Shown here: positions 12,001 through 22,396 of the stretch, piece by piece | How the letters are laid out: each line of letters begins with the position of its first letter | Numbering within the stretch: the stretch's first letter is position 1 | From: Aplectana chamaeleonis | Lineage: Eukaryota; Nematoda; Chromadorea; Rhabditida; Cosmocercidae | Length of the DNA: 64,000 bases | Assembly (NCBI GenBank): GCA_029168955.1 | Contig: JAPDOI010000717.1 | Span: forward strand, 236,679-300,678 | Direction of reading: 5' to 3' | Made by a program: the position numbers and the translations under genes | Notes under the pieces: model-generated | What the model saw: only the letters and a program-made list of their open reading frames with translations | What the model was told of the DNA's origin: nothing | The model's database searches: none

Positions 12001-12653
12001 GCGCGATTCTGCCGCTTAGCCATCTTGAAACAGCGATTTCAGAGATCGAAGCGATCATAAATTCGCGTCCTATAACCCTTTTCAGGCAAGGTACTCCGTT
12101 CACCCACGTACTCCGGCCGGTAGACTTCATTTCTCCAGAAGTGGAGATTCAACTACCGCCGTTTGAGCCAACGTTGGACGATTTGGACGACGCGTCGCAT
12201 CGCTTAACGAGATGGTACAAGGAAACAATCCGCGTTCTCAATGCATTTTAGGATCTGTGGCACTCCGACTACCTCGCCGCGTTACGGGACAGACATCAGG
12301 TTCGAATTCGGCAAGCGAAGTACTCGAAAAGTACTCCAGAGGTAGGTGATGTAGTACTCGTCTATGAAGAGAAGTTATCCCGTGGCCAATGTCCGTATGG
12401 TGTTATCGTTAAAATTCACTACGGCAAGGACAATTGTGCTCGCACAGCCGACGTCCGTATGGCCAACGGTAAGACTTTAGCTAGGTCATTGTCTCATCTC
12501 TACCCGCTGGAAGTTCGTGCAGCCTTCGCAGATGTCATCAGGAATCTACCAACACCGGAGAATTCGACTGCCACAACACCTCCAGCAGTCAATCCGCGTA
12601 TTCAGCCGAGACGTGCAGCTAAAACTGCACATAAGTTTATTACTTATCACTAA
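9076..12653 (+). pseudogene. pol: BEL/Pao pol: RT, RNase H, integrase (multiple breaks)
   Basis: The reverse transcriptase lies at 9300-10253. It has LLIADVEKAFHQI (first catalytic Asp), IPFGVNASPFLL and YVDNVILG (the BEL form of YxDD). The frame shifts near 10253 and again near 10437 across the RNase H, whose GDAS and FFSDSQIVL motifs are visible. The integrase at about 11380-12150 has a HHCC zinc domain (HVKSRHSG...CVTCKRF) and DDE residues in GVDYLGP, YSDNSTTF and WKGGFYERI. A TAG at 12249-12251 interrupts the frame. In-frame integrase C-terminal sequence resumes at 12252 and stops at 12653. At least three frame changes and one nonsense codon make the copy inactive. Confidence 0.9.
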
Positions 12654-14850
12654 ATGTGCTTGTAATACCCTTATTTTGTCGTTTTACTATCGTTTAGGCA
12701 TCGACTATGACGATTTCCCCGTTCTGACACTAACATCGTCAGCAAATGTGCTCCAGCGGCAATACGCGACGCGTCTCGTCGCGCAGCGTGTCTGCCGCAC
12801 AATTCAAACGAGCGACGTACGCAGCCAATTTCAAGCAGCCAGTGGTGACTCATCGCGTCTACACTCGGCCGTGTCTCATCTCACATTTGGCTTGTCGCGT
12901 CGTAATGACTTCATTATTCTTCTGCATCAACATCGCAACGTCATAACTGGTCAGGTACCCTAATTGTTTGTTATGAGGTTATTTGATGACAGCGCGGCGT
13001 TAGTACGCAGCGCTAGAGTTTTTTCCTCGTATGATTTTTTCATATTTGTCGTCCTTTAACCCCGTTCGCAGCGGTCATTCATCAGAGCAGTGGACCACCC
13101 ATTCTATACGACCCCTCCACCTCTTACTATGTACGTGTGGTCCCACTCAGTTAGTCTGTACCATCCTGCTGCTCTTAGAGCCCAATAAAATCCCACGTAC
13201 GCCTCATACTATAGTTTCCCTTTTTGTTATAGTCTCTTCAAAAATATTTGTCCACTGCTCACACCGCGCGCTACAAACACCACGCAACCTGGCCAGTACC
13301 CCATACTTTGTATTGTGTTGTCTCATTGCCTCATCGCGATCCAGTAGCGTTGAGAAGTTGTGACAACACTTAAAAATCTCACTTTCTTTTTAGATTAATA
13401 GTATTTAGTAAAATTCTTAGTCCTTCTACTATTAGTATATAAACTTTCCTAGTTTTCAATCAATATTTAGTAATCAATAATTCAGTTTCACACCTTAGTA
13501 TGTGCCCTCTTTTGACCTTCCCCATTTGGGATTGTTTTTGATCTACCACCGCTTTTGTGTATTCATAACGCGTTTCATTTATTCGCTACCGTGTAAATAT
13601 AGCAATTTCAACCGTTTTTTCAACAAAACAAAAACCGCGTTGCAAAATTCAAATTCAACTTACTCTAAACGCATTTTATGCTAGCCCATTCGTTCTTTTT
13701 TCCTCGCTTGCCCCCAGGCTAGGTCATTACTGCCTATTTGAGGTGCAGTGGTTCCCTGATTCTGTCGTGGAGTGCAGAACAAGACAGATGGAAAATGTCG
13801 ATGGGACAGTAAGTTGAAATCGTTTTATACGCGTTTTATATGCGTGTACAATAGTTAATCGTTTTCAATAATATTTTAATCGCGTTGTGGGGTGAGGCTT
13901 AGAGTCCTCCCCGTTTCCGTTGTCCACCTGAGTCTAATTACAGATTCTTTGGTGAGCAAAAGCCTCTCTCAGACGAAGAGCCACTTGATCCACGATCATC
14001 CGATGACGAAGAGCAGATCATGGACGTGGCAGCCAGGATCCATCGTGACGGCCGCAATGTTGATAACCTTACCAGGCTGCTGTCTGGTATCCGGGTCAAT
14101 GACCGCCGGGGGCGGTTGGGTGGTCGTAGAACATCCTTTTACAGGCCCCGGGTTATCTTCTCAGTTCGTGCCTCCAGGGACCCTGGGTTCTCTTGTAACA
14201 CACAGTGAGGGAGAAGGCTCACCCAAACTTGACCGCGTGAAAATTGAGTGTAAAAACACACTCGAATAATCCCCCGCGTGTTCTCGTGTATTTACAGGCA
14301 TCGCCGCGTTATGACTCGATCTGGTGATGGGCAACAATGCTGTGTTGTGTCTCGATCTGTTTATGGGCAATGTCGACTCCACCAATGTACAATCAAGCTG
14401 CATGTATGCCTCACTCGTCAAGCCAAACAATCGTGCCGTTCCGTCAAGCCGTGATGCCATCCAACTCGTTGCCGTTATCTCCTCTGCCGCCTCGTCCACT
14501 ATCTCGTCAACGTCAACTCGTGTCAACTGCGTCCTCCGAAGAAACTCAACTGCGTTCATGTATATATGTATATTTATATTTTGTATGTATATGTATTTGA
14601 TGTTTTGTAGGTGCGTCATCTCCCGCACATTGAAGTAGGTACTTGTAGAGGAGATATAGACCTGCCGTCGCTAGAGCGACCAGCAGACCTTCGCCTGCAC
14701 CTCCTCATGGACAAGCCAAGCGGTTCAAGTTGATCATCAGTAGAGTCCCGTAGCTCCCTGTAGGGTAGGTAGGTCATGTGGTGTACTAAGTGAGGGAGCT
14801 AGCTTCGGCACCAACGCGTATGCCAGACGTCATCTTCGCGTGGCCCCCAG
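12654..14850 (+). other. BEL/Pao 3' region, no clear env
   Basis: These 2.2 kb separate pol from the 3' LTR. I see no signal peptide plus transmembrane pattern that would support an envelope gene. One acidic stretch (about 13944-14208) follows a good acceptor (CTAATTACAG at 13934-13943) and could pair with a donor at GGACA/GTAAGT near 13809. A second possible intron ends in ATTTACAG near 14298. A small spliced accessory frame is therefore possible but unproven. No clear polypurine tract precedes the LTR. Confidence 0.4.
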
Positions 14851-15741
14851 TGTCGTGACTTCCGTACGACTTAATTCCTTAAAGGCCGCGCCTGGCCTCT
14901 CCACGCCTGGTCCCGCCACGACTTCTACCGTATGCCGATATTCGTAAACAACTCGGCGCCCCGCCTATCGATTGCGCCGGGCATCCTCATTCTGGTGTGC
15001 GACGACGACGGCGTGCGGCGGCTGCTCTCGACTTCTCCTGCCCGATGGTTCTCCAATGCAGTGGCGACCTGCCTGCAACTCCAACTCCTGTCAACCCCTG
15101 ATGGTCGAGTGGACGTACGAGGTCGCAGAAGAAGAGCTCCAGCCGCGTCAACTACAACGACTCCTGCCGACTACTACGAACATCTCAGGTAACCCCGTTC
15201 CTCTGGCTTGGCCTCTGCGAGTGCTTGACACTCGTCTGCTAGCATGCCTCGCTATGAACGGGGGTCGTTGCTGGCTCCACACCCACCTCGTAGCTAACTG
15301 GGCGAGGTCTGCGTCCCACGGGAGTAGTGGGTATAACTGCGTGTGTTTAATGTTATTTCAGGTTTCGTAAAGAAGTTCCAGCAAAGAGTGTATTGTTCTG
15401 TATGAAAGTATGGTATTGCGTAAACACTGTATATATTGACTATTGCATCATAACCGCGGACATAGCGGGAAGTGTGATCTGGTATACGATGGTGAAGCTG
15501 TCGTTCTGTGTGCCAGTATGGCGTCATATTGTTGTGGGCGTGGTCAGAGGCTGTAGGGCCTATACCATGTGAGACAATGTAAAATACCACATATTCATCC
15601 GCGTGGCAGGCTTAAGCAAGGGACGCCGCGTAAGTCCTCTGGTTCAGTGTGTCGGGATAGTGGCTGCTCACGTTCCGTGACGACCGATGCTGCAGGATGG
15701 ATAAAGCAGACTCGGAGCGGAGGGCAGTCAGCGTCGCGTCA
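14851..15741 (+). repeat. 3' LTR of the BEL/Pao element
   Basis: It is 891 bp, the same length as the 5' LTR, with about 12 base differences by eye (three of them clustered near 15236-15251). It is followed immediately by CATAG, the target duplication that also precedes the 5' LTR. Confidence 0.93.
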
Positions 15742-15746
15742 CATAG

Positions 15747-17740
15747 TTAGAATGTGCTGGACCCTGACATACTTTGCCGCTGTCGCGCGTCGCTGTACGC
15801 TGCACTGCGACAGCTACAGAGCCATTATTTCCTAGTTTCACCCTTTTTCGTTGTCCATTTTTCTTTTTCTCAAATCCTCTTCAAAATTTTTGTTTCTGTC
15901 TGCGTATTAGGTTTTGTTGATGGTGTAGCTCTAGAATTTTTTTCTTTTATAGTGTAATTTTGCGCAAAAGATTCTAGGAATATATTGTGCAATTTTTCGG
16001 ATGGTTGTTTACATAGCGGCATATTTGACGACATGAAGTAAGAATTGATGGGATCACCCACGTTCTACCATTTCTGTCGAAATCAAGATTTTCGTTAAAA
16101 ATGGAGCCTCCAAAGGCGAAAAAATCGCCGTTATGGCACCATTTTCTTTGAAATTTTTCGTAAAGCGGCACCCGAAATTTTTGTTCATGGTACACGAGTT
16201 TTGTATAAGAGAAAGCTTCGTTCCAGAGAAAAAGAAAACAACACAACTGTAAGCAGAAAGCAAATGAGAAACAATAGAGAAATGATGTGGGAAGTGCAAA
16301 AGCCAGCAATTGAAAAGGATATGAGTGGTATGGTTTGGATTTTCGGGCAAGTACACAATAGTACGTTAGAATGGGCAGCAGCGACAGCGATCGCGTGTCG
16401 CAGAAGTGCTCAGAACTTCGCTCCGGCCTTCCCGATGCAAAAAAACTGCATTTCGGGCTACCCGGACACTCAAAATCGGGGCCAGATCACGTTTAGGGCG
16501 ACCCGCTGACCCCTCGATCGTTACCAGTTACCCGGATGACGAAAATTGCCTTCCCGGTGCAGCGAAATTGCGTGTGAATATACGTTACGGACGATTAATG
16601 TACAATGTGCAAATTTTTCGCGACCCGATTCACCATTCCGGGCGACCCGGACGAGCAGCGATTGGTCGCCCGGTACCAGGTTCTGAGTGTAACATACCCC
16701 TGACAGAGACAGATTCAATGGACGGGAGTTCCGCGACAAGCGAGTGGTTCTTCACCGTAGGCCGTGTATGTCCCAGGTGCCTCACTTGTCCCAGACAACA
16801 GCTAGGATGACCTCACTGCGGATCTGGGCAGGAACGTAACCCTCTGGGCAGGGATTCATGAACGGCGAACCATGGTTTACAGTTGAGTTTGCGGTGGGAA
16901 TAGCACGCAATCTTCAAGCGCAAACCCAACTGTAGCCCATGGTTTGCGCTCATGGATTCCAGCTCTGGTGAGACCTTCTCGAAACACTTTAAGCGACACA
17001 GGAGACGAAGATAGGTTAACGAGAACTCAGTGGTTAAAATTATCCAGGATGACAGTATTTGAACATTCCTGTCTCGCAAGGCTTTTCCCACCCCTATAAG
17101 TATCGGAATGACAAGTGGAACTTCAGAAAAGATGTTATAATAATGATAGGATAGCACTATTTAATGGAAGTCTACGGAAGAAACACCTTGATTAGCCTAA
17201 ATGTTATAGCCTGGCTCCCCATTTCGAGTCGGTCGAAGGCTTACCGGGCTTATCATGCCAAAATCTCCTTATCATTGTTATGTTCCGCCATGACCGACCG
17301 CTTCGCTGCTTGCTCCGCCCGAACTCATCCGAGCAAGCTAGGTTTTACATGTCCGCAAACCGTTTATTTCCCATCCACTTCTAGGAATGCCACTCTACTT
17401 TGGCTGGCTTTTAGAATGCAGGATTTCTTAGGTAACTAGAAACGTTATTTTTCAATCAGTCAAACTGTTTTCACTCGTAGACTCTCATTTGACAGTGCGA
17501 TCACTCTAGATTATCACTATTTTGCTCAAGTTCCACTTTTCATTCTGTTATCCGAAAAGGAGGGCTAAGGATACAGGAACAGTCTTCTTCTCATTCTGCA
17601 GCCACAAAAAGGTTTTTGTCATAGGCCAAGGAACTGGGAGACCATTACAGGATTCGTCCGAAGGTCCATTGTCATTAGAGTAGTAGGTCTCATTCGGCAC
17701 TCGACTCGAATAGATGCGGCGTGTCGTGTCCCGGACTACC
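15747..17740. other. repeat-rich sequence without a supported gene
   Basis: No recognisable protein is encoded. Two structured pieces are present. At 16495-16690 the words GGGCGACCCG and CCCGG recur in both orientations. At 16851-16960 there is a hairpin described separately. The remainder shows no pattern I can name. Confidence 0.5.
16851..16960. repeat. hairpin (imperfect inverted repeat)
   Basis: The arms at 16851-16893 and 16919-16960 are about 42 bases each. They pair imperfectly around the shared cores AACCATGG and ACAGTTG, with a 25-base loop. It resembles a small MITE or its relic. Confidence 0.6.
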
Positions 17741-17765
17741 GCAATACGGGCATGAGTCAGGTCGG

Positions 17766-18002
17766 CTACTGCACTATCCTTGGGTCCCTCGGTTGAGACA
17801 GTACCCTGAAAACTTTTATATCATCAGCATACATCTTACAAATTGCCCCAGTACTATGTACGAGGGTGGGGATGTCGGCCGTGAAGATGTTAAAAAGCAC
17901 TGGAGATAAAAACCCTCCTTGTGGTACCCCACTTCTAACATTAACGATATTTGAGAAAGATTGTCCTACTCTGACTTGAAATGTACGTTGGGCAAGGCCC
18001 AA
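17766..18002 (-). pseudogene. LINE reverse transcriptase fragment
   Basis: This 78-codon piece reads RT motif B (RSGVPQGGFLSPVLFNI) and motif C (YADDIKVF) on the minus strand. Nothing upstream or downstream extends the RT, so it is a short internal scrap of a Jockey/CR1-like LINE. It differs in sequence from the other LINEs in the window. Confidence 0.85.
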
Positions 18003-18388
18003 GCCGTTAGAGCCGAGAAGGGGACGCCGGTTATTTGGGGTCGAAAAAACGCCTCAATAACCGAGGGGCCGCTCGACGGGAAATGCCTTCACCCCGAGGG
18101 TTTCCGCTTTCAAGCAGTCTATACTGGGCCTAGTTTCAATTGCGAACTTTTCGCGTCTGAGCGAAGGACAAGGCATCCGCCGGGGCGTCTAACCAACGAA
18201 AAAAAACCGCAGTTTTGAGTTGGACATCTTTCATAGTCCTCAACGTAAGCACGGCACACGCGGGACGATCGGTCTACTATAGAATTTTCCATCGCGCGAC
18301 ATGCCCACGCGTGGGAAGCAACTATGGAATTTCTGGTGGCACCGCCATGGACTGTGCCGTCCAGAGAAATCCAAGCCTGTATCTGCAC

Positions 18389-20086
18389 CAGGGATGTGCG
18401 GCAATTGCCGTTTGTCGTTTGCCGGCCATTTTTGGAACTTTTTTGCCGTTTCCGTTGTTCATTTAACCGTTATCCGGATGTTGTGGCTTATCTGCTTTCT
18501 GCTCCTTCACCTAGCCATTTTTGAACCAGATAAGGGATACAAATTTGTTCACAGTCCTACTATATGTATTCTGCTGAAAAAAGCGTACATGTGGGGACGC
18601 GGGAGTGAAGCGCTCAAGATGTTTTTCATCTCAGCGATTCCGAGTTTTCCGCAGATAGAAACTCTGGAGTCGATTATCACCAGCAGCGGAGCGGTGGGCC
18701 TTGGAGAAATATAACGTCATTCGAAGAGAAAGCGACCGCTCGCTGCTGGTGGTGGCCAAAATCGAGTGCTCACTAAAAGTGCTGCAGGGCTCAAGAATTC
18801 TTGTAAACGCTAGAAAATCTCATCGTTCCACGGTAGTACCGCAGCTGCTCCGTGATGATTTCTGTGCCCTGAAGATTCTGTTGCAGTGCCTTCAGAGTCG
18901 ACAACGCTGCGACTTTGCCGCGATAGTACCGCGGCAGTTCCGCGTTGGGACCGCACCGGATACGCGAGGATGCGTCAGCGAACCCGCGTGGAGTACGATG
19001 CACTGTCCTGTGTGGTAGAGCGAGATTTTCGCCGGTTCAATAGCATAAGTTTGAGGTAGATCCCGTATCTCCTTTGTCGCATGAACGGGATACCCTCTGT
19101 CCCTATCAGACAGAGGGCGTATGAACCGCAGGTGTGTATTTTTGTTCGTAGGCCCCACCTGCTTGTATTATGACTCATTTCATATGAGCTACTTGCGGTC
19201 GATCCTATTTTTTGTCAGAGCGCAGCTAACAGTGGCACTACCGCGGAGCCGCAGTGGCACTATCTTGGAGACGCCACGACATTGCCCCTGCGACTCCGCG
19301 GTAGTGCCGTTTCGGTGACTGTAGAAGCCGAGGCGGCTTCCTCGCAAAGCCGCAGCGGCGATTTCTTTGACTTCCATGAGGTCCAACATGTCTTGTTTTG
19401 TTCATTTGAAGCCTTGAATTGGAATTATTAGAATGCAGTATTAGAAAAAAGGAAAAAACGTAGAGCGGCACATGTAAACCACTTCTAGTTCAATCTAACT
19501 AGAGACTGCTTTAAACATCCCGTAGAGATTTGGAAAACCATGTTGTCGTTGCTGTAGGTCTGTGACTGTACATAAGTGACACGCGCTTGAAAATCCCTGA
19601 ATGGCCGCGAGGATCCAAAAAATGGCACTTTTATTGCTTCTCAAATAGGCCAGCAAAATCTCCCCCATTTTGAAGCTTCGGACCAAATCAGACGGAATTC
19701 TTCAAATACTGACAAATGGGCCTCATATTCGTGATCAGCGCCCAAAACAACCCCTAGAAAAAAACGTTTTCAGCGGAATTCGAGACAATTTTTTTGAAAA
19801 TCTTGAAAATTGCCATTCGTATACCTCTTTTATCTACGCAAAGATCTGAAAATGTCCTATTTTGGAAATCTCCTGAAAACACCAGAGGCGTTTAGGGGAT
19901 TCGGAAAACGGTCTATCAGTGCTGTGTCAGATACCTGCAACTATCAACACGTGGTTTTATAGAAGCCCACGGGAAATGTAGAGTAAGCCCTAGTAAGGGA
20001 TGAGGTTTTCGCCGTTTGCCGGTTGTTTTTGGGATTTTTTTTTGCCGATAGCCGAAGTATCAAAAATCGTTTGCCGCACATCCCTA
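18389..20086. mobile_element. hAT-like non-autonomous element, GCCG-filled ends
   Basis: The left end is CAGGGATGTGCGGCAA and the right end is TTTGCCGCACATCCCTA. Both flanks carry the 8-bp direct repeat ATCTGCAC (18381-18388 and 20087-20094). An 8-bp duplication with CAGGG termini is the hAT signature. Just inside each end is an island of GCCGTTTGCCG-like words (to about 18470 and from about 19995). No transposase frame is visible in the 1.7 kb. The interior holds separate repeats, including a GTAGTACCGCGGCAG-like island and a piece shared with 21.07 kb. Confidence 0.8.
18815..19345. repeat. degenerate GTA(G)TACCGCGG word islands
   Basis: Two clusters (18815-18955 and 19215-19345) repeat words such as GGTAGTACCGCAGC, ATAGTACCGCGGCAG and GGCACTACCGCGGAG at irregular spacing and in both orientations. 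The word is partly self-complementary. Spacers are unlike one another. No open frame or transposon end was recognised inside. Confidence 0.55.
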
Positions 20087-20329
20087 ATCTGCACGCCCTG
20101 TAGGGGAAGATAGTCTGAGGATTGCTCATGATGAACTGGACTTGAGCGGAGTAATTTTAAAATGATAAAACCACCATGGCCGTTTGGGCGCCTCCATAGC
20201 GTTGCTGGATGAGCGGCAAGCGCGTCCCACTAGGTGAAATGTTTCAGTTTTCCGCGCGTCCGGCGCTTGCGGTAAGGACTATGAGAGATGCCTTACAACA
20301 GAGGTGCACAAAGCGTAGGCGCATCTGTG

Positions 20330-20760
20330 AGATATTTTTTGGGGTTTAAAATCAAAATTTACTCAATACTCGTATGTAGGGTTTTTTTTGGGTGCTAAAT
20401 ACAGATTTGGGGTCCGTTTGTCAGGTTCACTGTAGGTCACGAAAGGTACCGTGCCATTTAGGGGGCAAAACCTGCCTAAATATTCCAAAAATGGGCAAAC
20501 TGACGTCAAATTCGGGTGCAAAACTAGTTGGGGAGGGGCCACTCAAGATTTACTCATAGAAATGCAAAGATTCATCCATGAAAAAAAAATTTCTTTCGTT
20601 ATCAGATATGTGAACGTTATCACCCGAATTTCCTGAAAATTCCTTGAAATTTGATCGATTTCTGAATGCAGAATCATTCCTTTCTCACTTGAATTCTGAG
20701 TGCCCCCTAGTTTGGCATCCAAATTCGAAACTTTGGCCAAACATGCCCACAGTATTCTAC
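20330..20760. repeat. dispersed repeat, copy related to 53.46-53.66 kb
   Basis: The stretch 20510-20720 aligns by eye with 53490-53690: shared words include ACTCA(A/G)GATTTAC, CATAGAAATG and ATTGATCGATTTCTGA-like sequence. Upstream, TTTTTTTTGGGTGCTAAATACAGATTTGGGG belongs to a motif found in inverted form at many places (for example 40788, 48660, 50365). It is non-coding. Confidence 0.55.
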
Positions 20761-21012
20761 CATATAGTCAAGAATCGGACCTCGGATTCGTGTTAAGCAC
20801 TACAAATAGCCAACAGAAAAACATATTTAGCCACATCTTTCGTAACGTTCCGGAAATCTAGGAAGTCCGCGGGTATAGTCCTCAAAATTTCCCCCGCCCT
20901 GATTCTTTGAACGAATTAAGCCAAAAAATTTGGAAAATTGTCAAATGAACGTGAGACATAGAGAAAATCGAACATAGACCGTGTTCGATTTTCTTCAATA
21001 CTTTGCGCAGGT

Positions 21013-21173
21013 AAACCCTGGTACCGCCGTAGTGACCTGTTGATTTCGATCAATACCAGCAGCGGAGCGGTGGGCCTCGGTGAGATATAACTAGTGATAA
21101 GGAGGTTCCGACGAAAAAGCCTCCGCGCTGTGATAATCGAAATCAACAGGTCACTACGGCGGTACCAGAGTTT
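21013..21173. mobile_element. hairpin MITE
   Basis: The arms at 21013-21050 and 21136-21173 are 38 bases each and nearly perfect (core GGTACCGCCGTAGTGACC). The centre, AGCAGCGGAGCGGTGGGCC..., recurs near 18685. In inverted form it recurs near 61455-61510, where TTATCACTAGTTATAT is identical. It is a small palindromic element. Confidence 0.75.
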
Positions 21174-22271
21174 ATCTGGAGTTAGGTCCGTGGCTTGCAT
21201 CCTCATGAAGAAACAATTAAATCTCACCCGCGGCTTGCGCGGTAATCGCGCACGCCGTCCCGATAGTCGATTCAAGCCGAGAGAAGAGCGCAGCTGATCA
21301 GCTTACCATACCGTCAGCCGCCAGCGCCAGCCTCGGGTGAGATCTGAATGTTTTTCCTTGAGGACGCAAGCCACGGATGTGGCTGTTTAAGGTTGCGACA
21401 TACCACAAAACCGTCCTCACGACAGGTAGAAACTCTCGAGACATTTTCATGTTGAAGTGTGATTCTAACGATTTCTTATGTTCAAACCAAACGGCTCAAA
21501 ACAATGATCATTGAAAATACTACTCTCAGCATTGCCCCCCTAGAGAACTCCGTGTCGCACATCAACCCTAAGTGGTTCATGGGAATCGCATCGCCAATAA
21601 ATTGCTGAGCATACATTTCGCACACCGAACATTGATAGCCAGGCTAAAAGCAGCATGAAACACATTGGTGAGGTTCAAACTGAGTGGAAGAACCCTATAA
21701 GATGAAGAATTTGGAGACTTCAAAGGCAACATCTTCCACATTTATTACTACCAGTTCCCTCACAACAGCCCGAAAGAAATTGAAATGAAAGCCATTCAAA
21801 GCGCATTTGAAACAAGAAAACCTGCTTAAAAATTATGGGCGACACACGACCACAACATCAGTAAGAGATGTGATAAAAAAAGTAACCATGTTCATTGTGT
21901 ATATAATTGTGGGGAATAACACTGGAACCTTTCACCGGACGGCAACACTGCCCCACCACTTGCTTATGTTAACGAGATACTGCTCTAAAAAAGACCACAA
22001 GGCACAACATTAGTGAGAACCAGTATAAACACATTCTGAACATAAGCTGCGAAATCAATTTGCATCCAATAGGATCAGCTAGCCGACATTACACTTTGAC
22101 TAGCGCTTCGTGAAACCCGGCCCATACCTACCGCCTTTAGCATAATAAAACAGCTGATATAACGCAATCAGCAAATGTTGGAGTTCCATACGCTACCATT
22201 TCTGCGAGATTTCAACAAAAATAACTTTATAAAAATGGAAACATAACAAAACAATTAAAGGATAGAAACCA

Positions 22272-22396
22272 TTAGATCTTCTCGGAAACTATAGCTTCTT
22301 TGATCAGCATCAAGGTAGGCACTTCTTCTCCATCAACGTCGCGATACTCGATAATGGCAACTTGTCCGTCTCCGGCACCCTCAGCCATTCGTTCCC
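22272..22396 (-). CDS. tct-1: tct-1 exon 4
   Basis: It encodes the C-terminal 40 residues after the split Gly141 (ERMAEGAGDG to EAIVSEKI) and a TAA stop at 22274-22272. The preceding 57-bp intron (22453-22397) is a multiple of three without a stop. Downstream, TATAAA on the minus strand is a possible weak poly(A) signal. Confidence 0.95.

Larger units (their letters stand above)
1844..15741 (+). mobile_element. BEL/Pao LTR retrotransposon (interrupted by a LINE)
   Basis: The ends are two 891-bp LTRs that begin TGTCGTGAC and end in CA. They are flanked by the direct repeat CATAG at 1839-1843 and 15742-15746. The inside reads in the BEL/Pao order: gag, aspartic protease, reverse transcriptase, RNase H, integrase. 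By eye the LTRs differ at about 12 of 891 positions, which suggests a fairly recent insertion. The coding region nevertheless holds several frameshifts, an in-frame TAG and a 3.46-kb LINE, so this copy is not autonomous. Removing the LINE leaves about 10.4 kb. Confidence 0.93.

Noticed and set aside
13892..14269. Possible BEL envelope gene
   Set aside because: No signal peptide plus transmembrane arrangement, and a competing frame in the same stretch looks more protein-like.
14161..14628. Minus-strand 155-codon ORF near the BEL 3' end
   Set aside because: Antisense to the element, low-complexity N-terminus, no recognisable domain.
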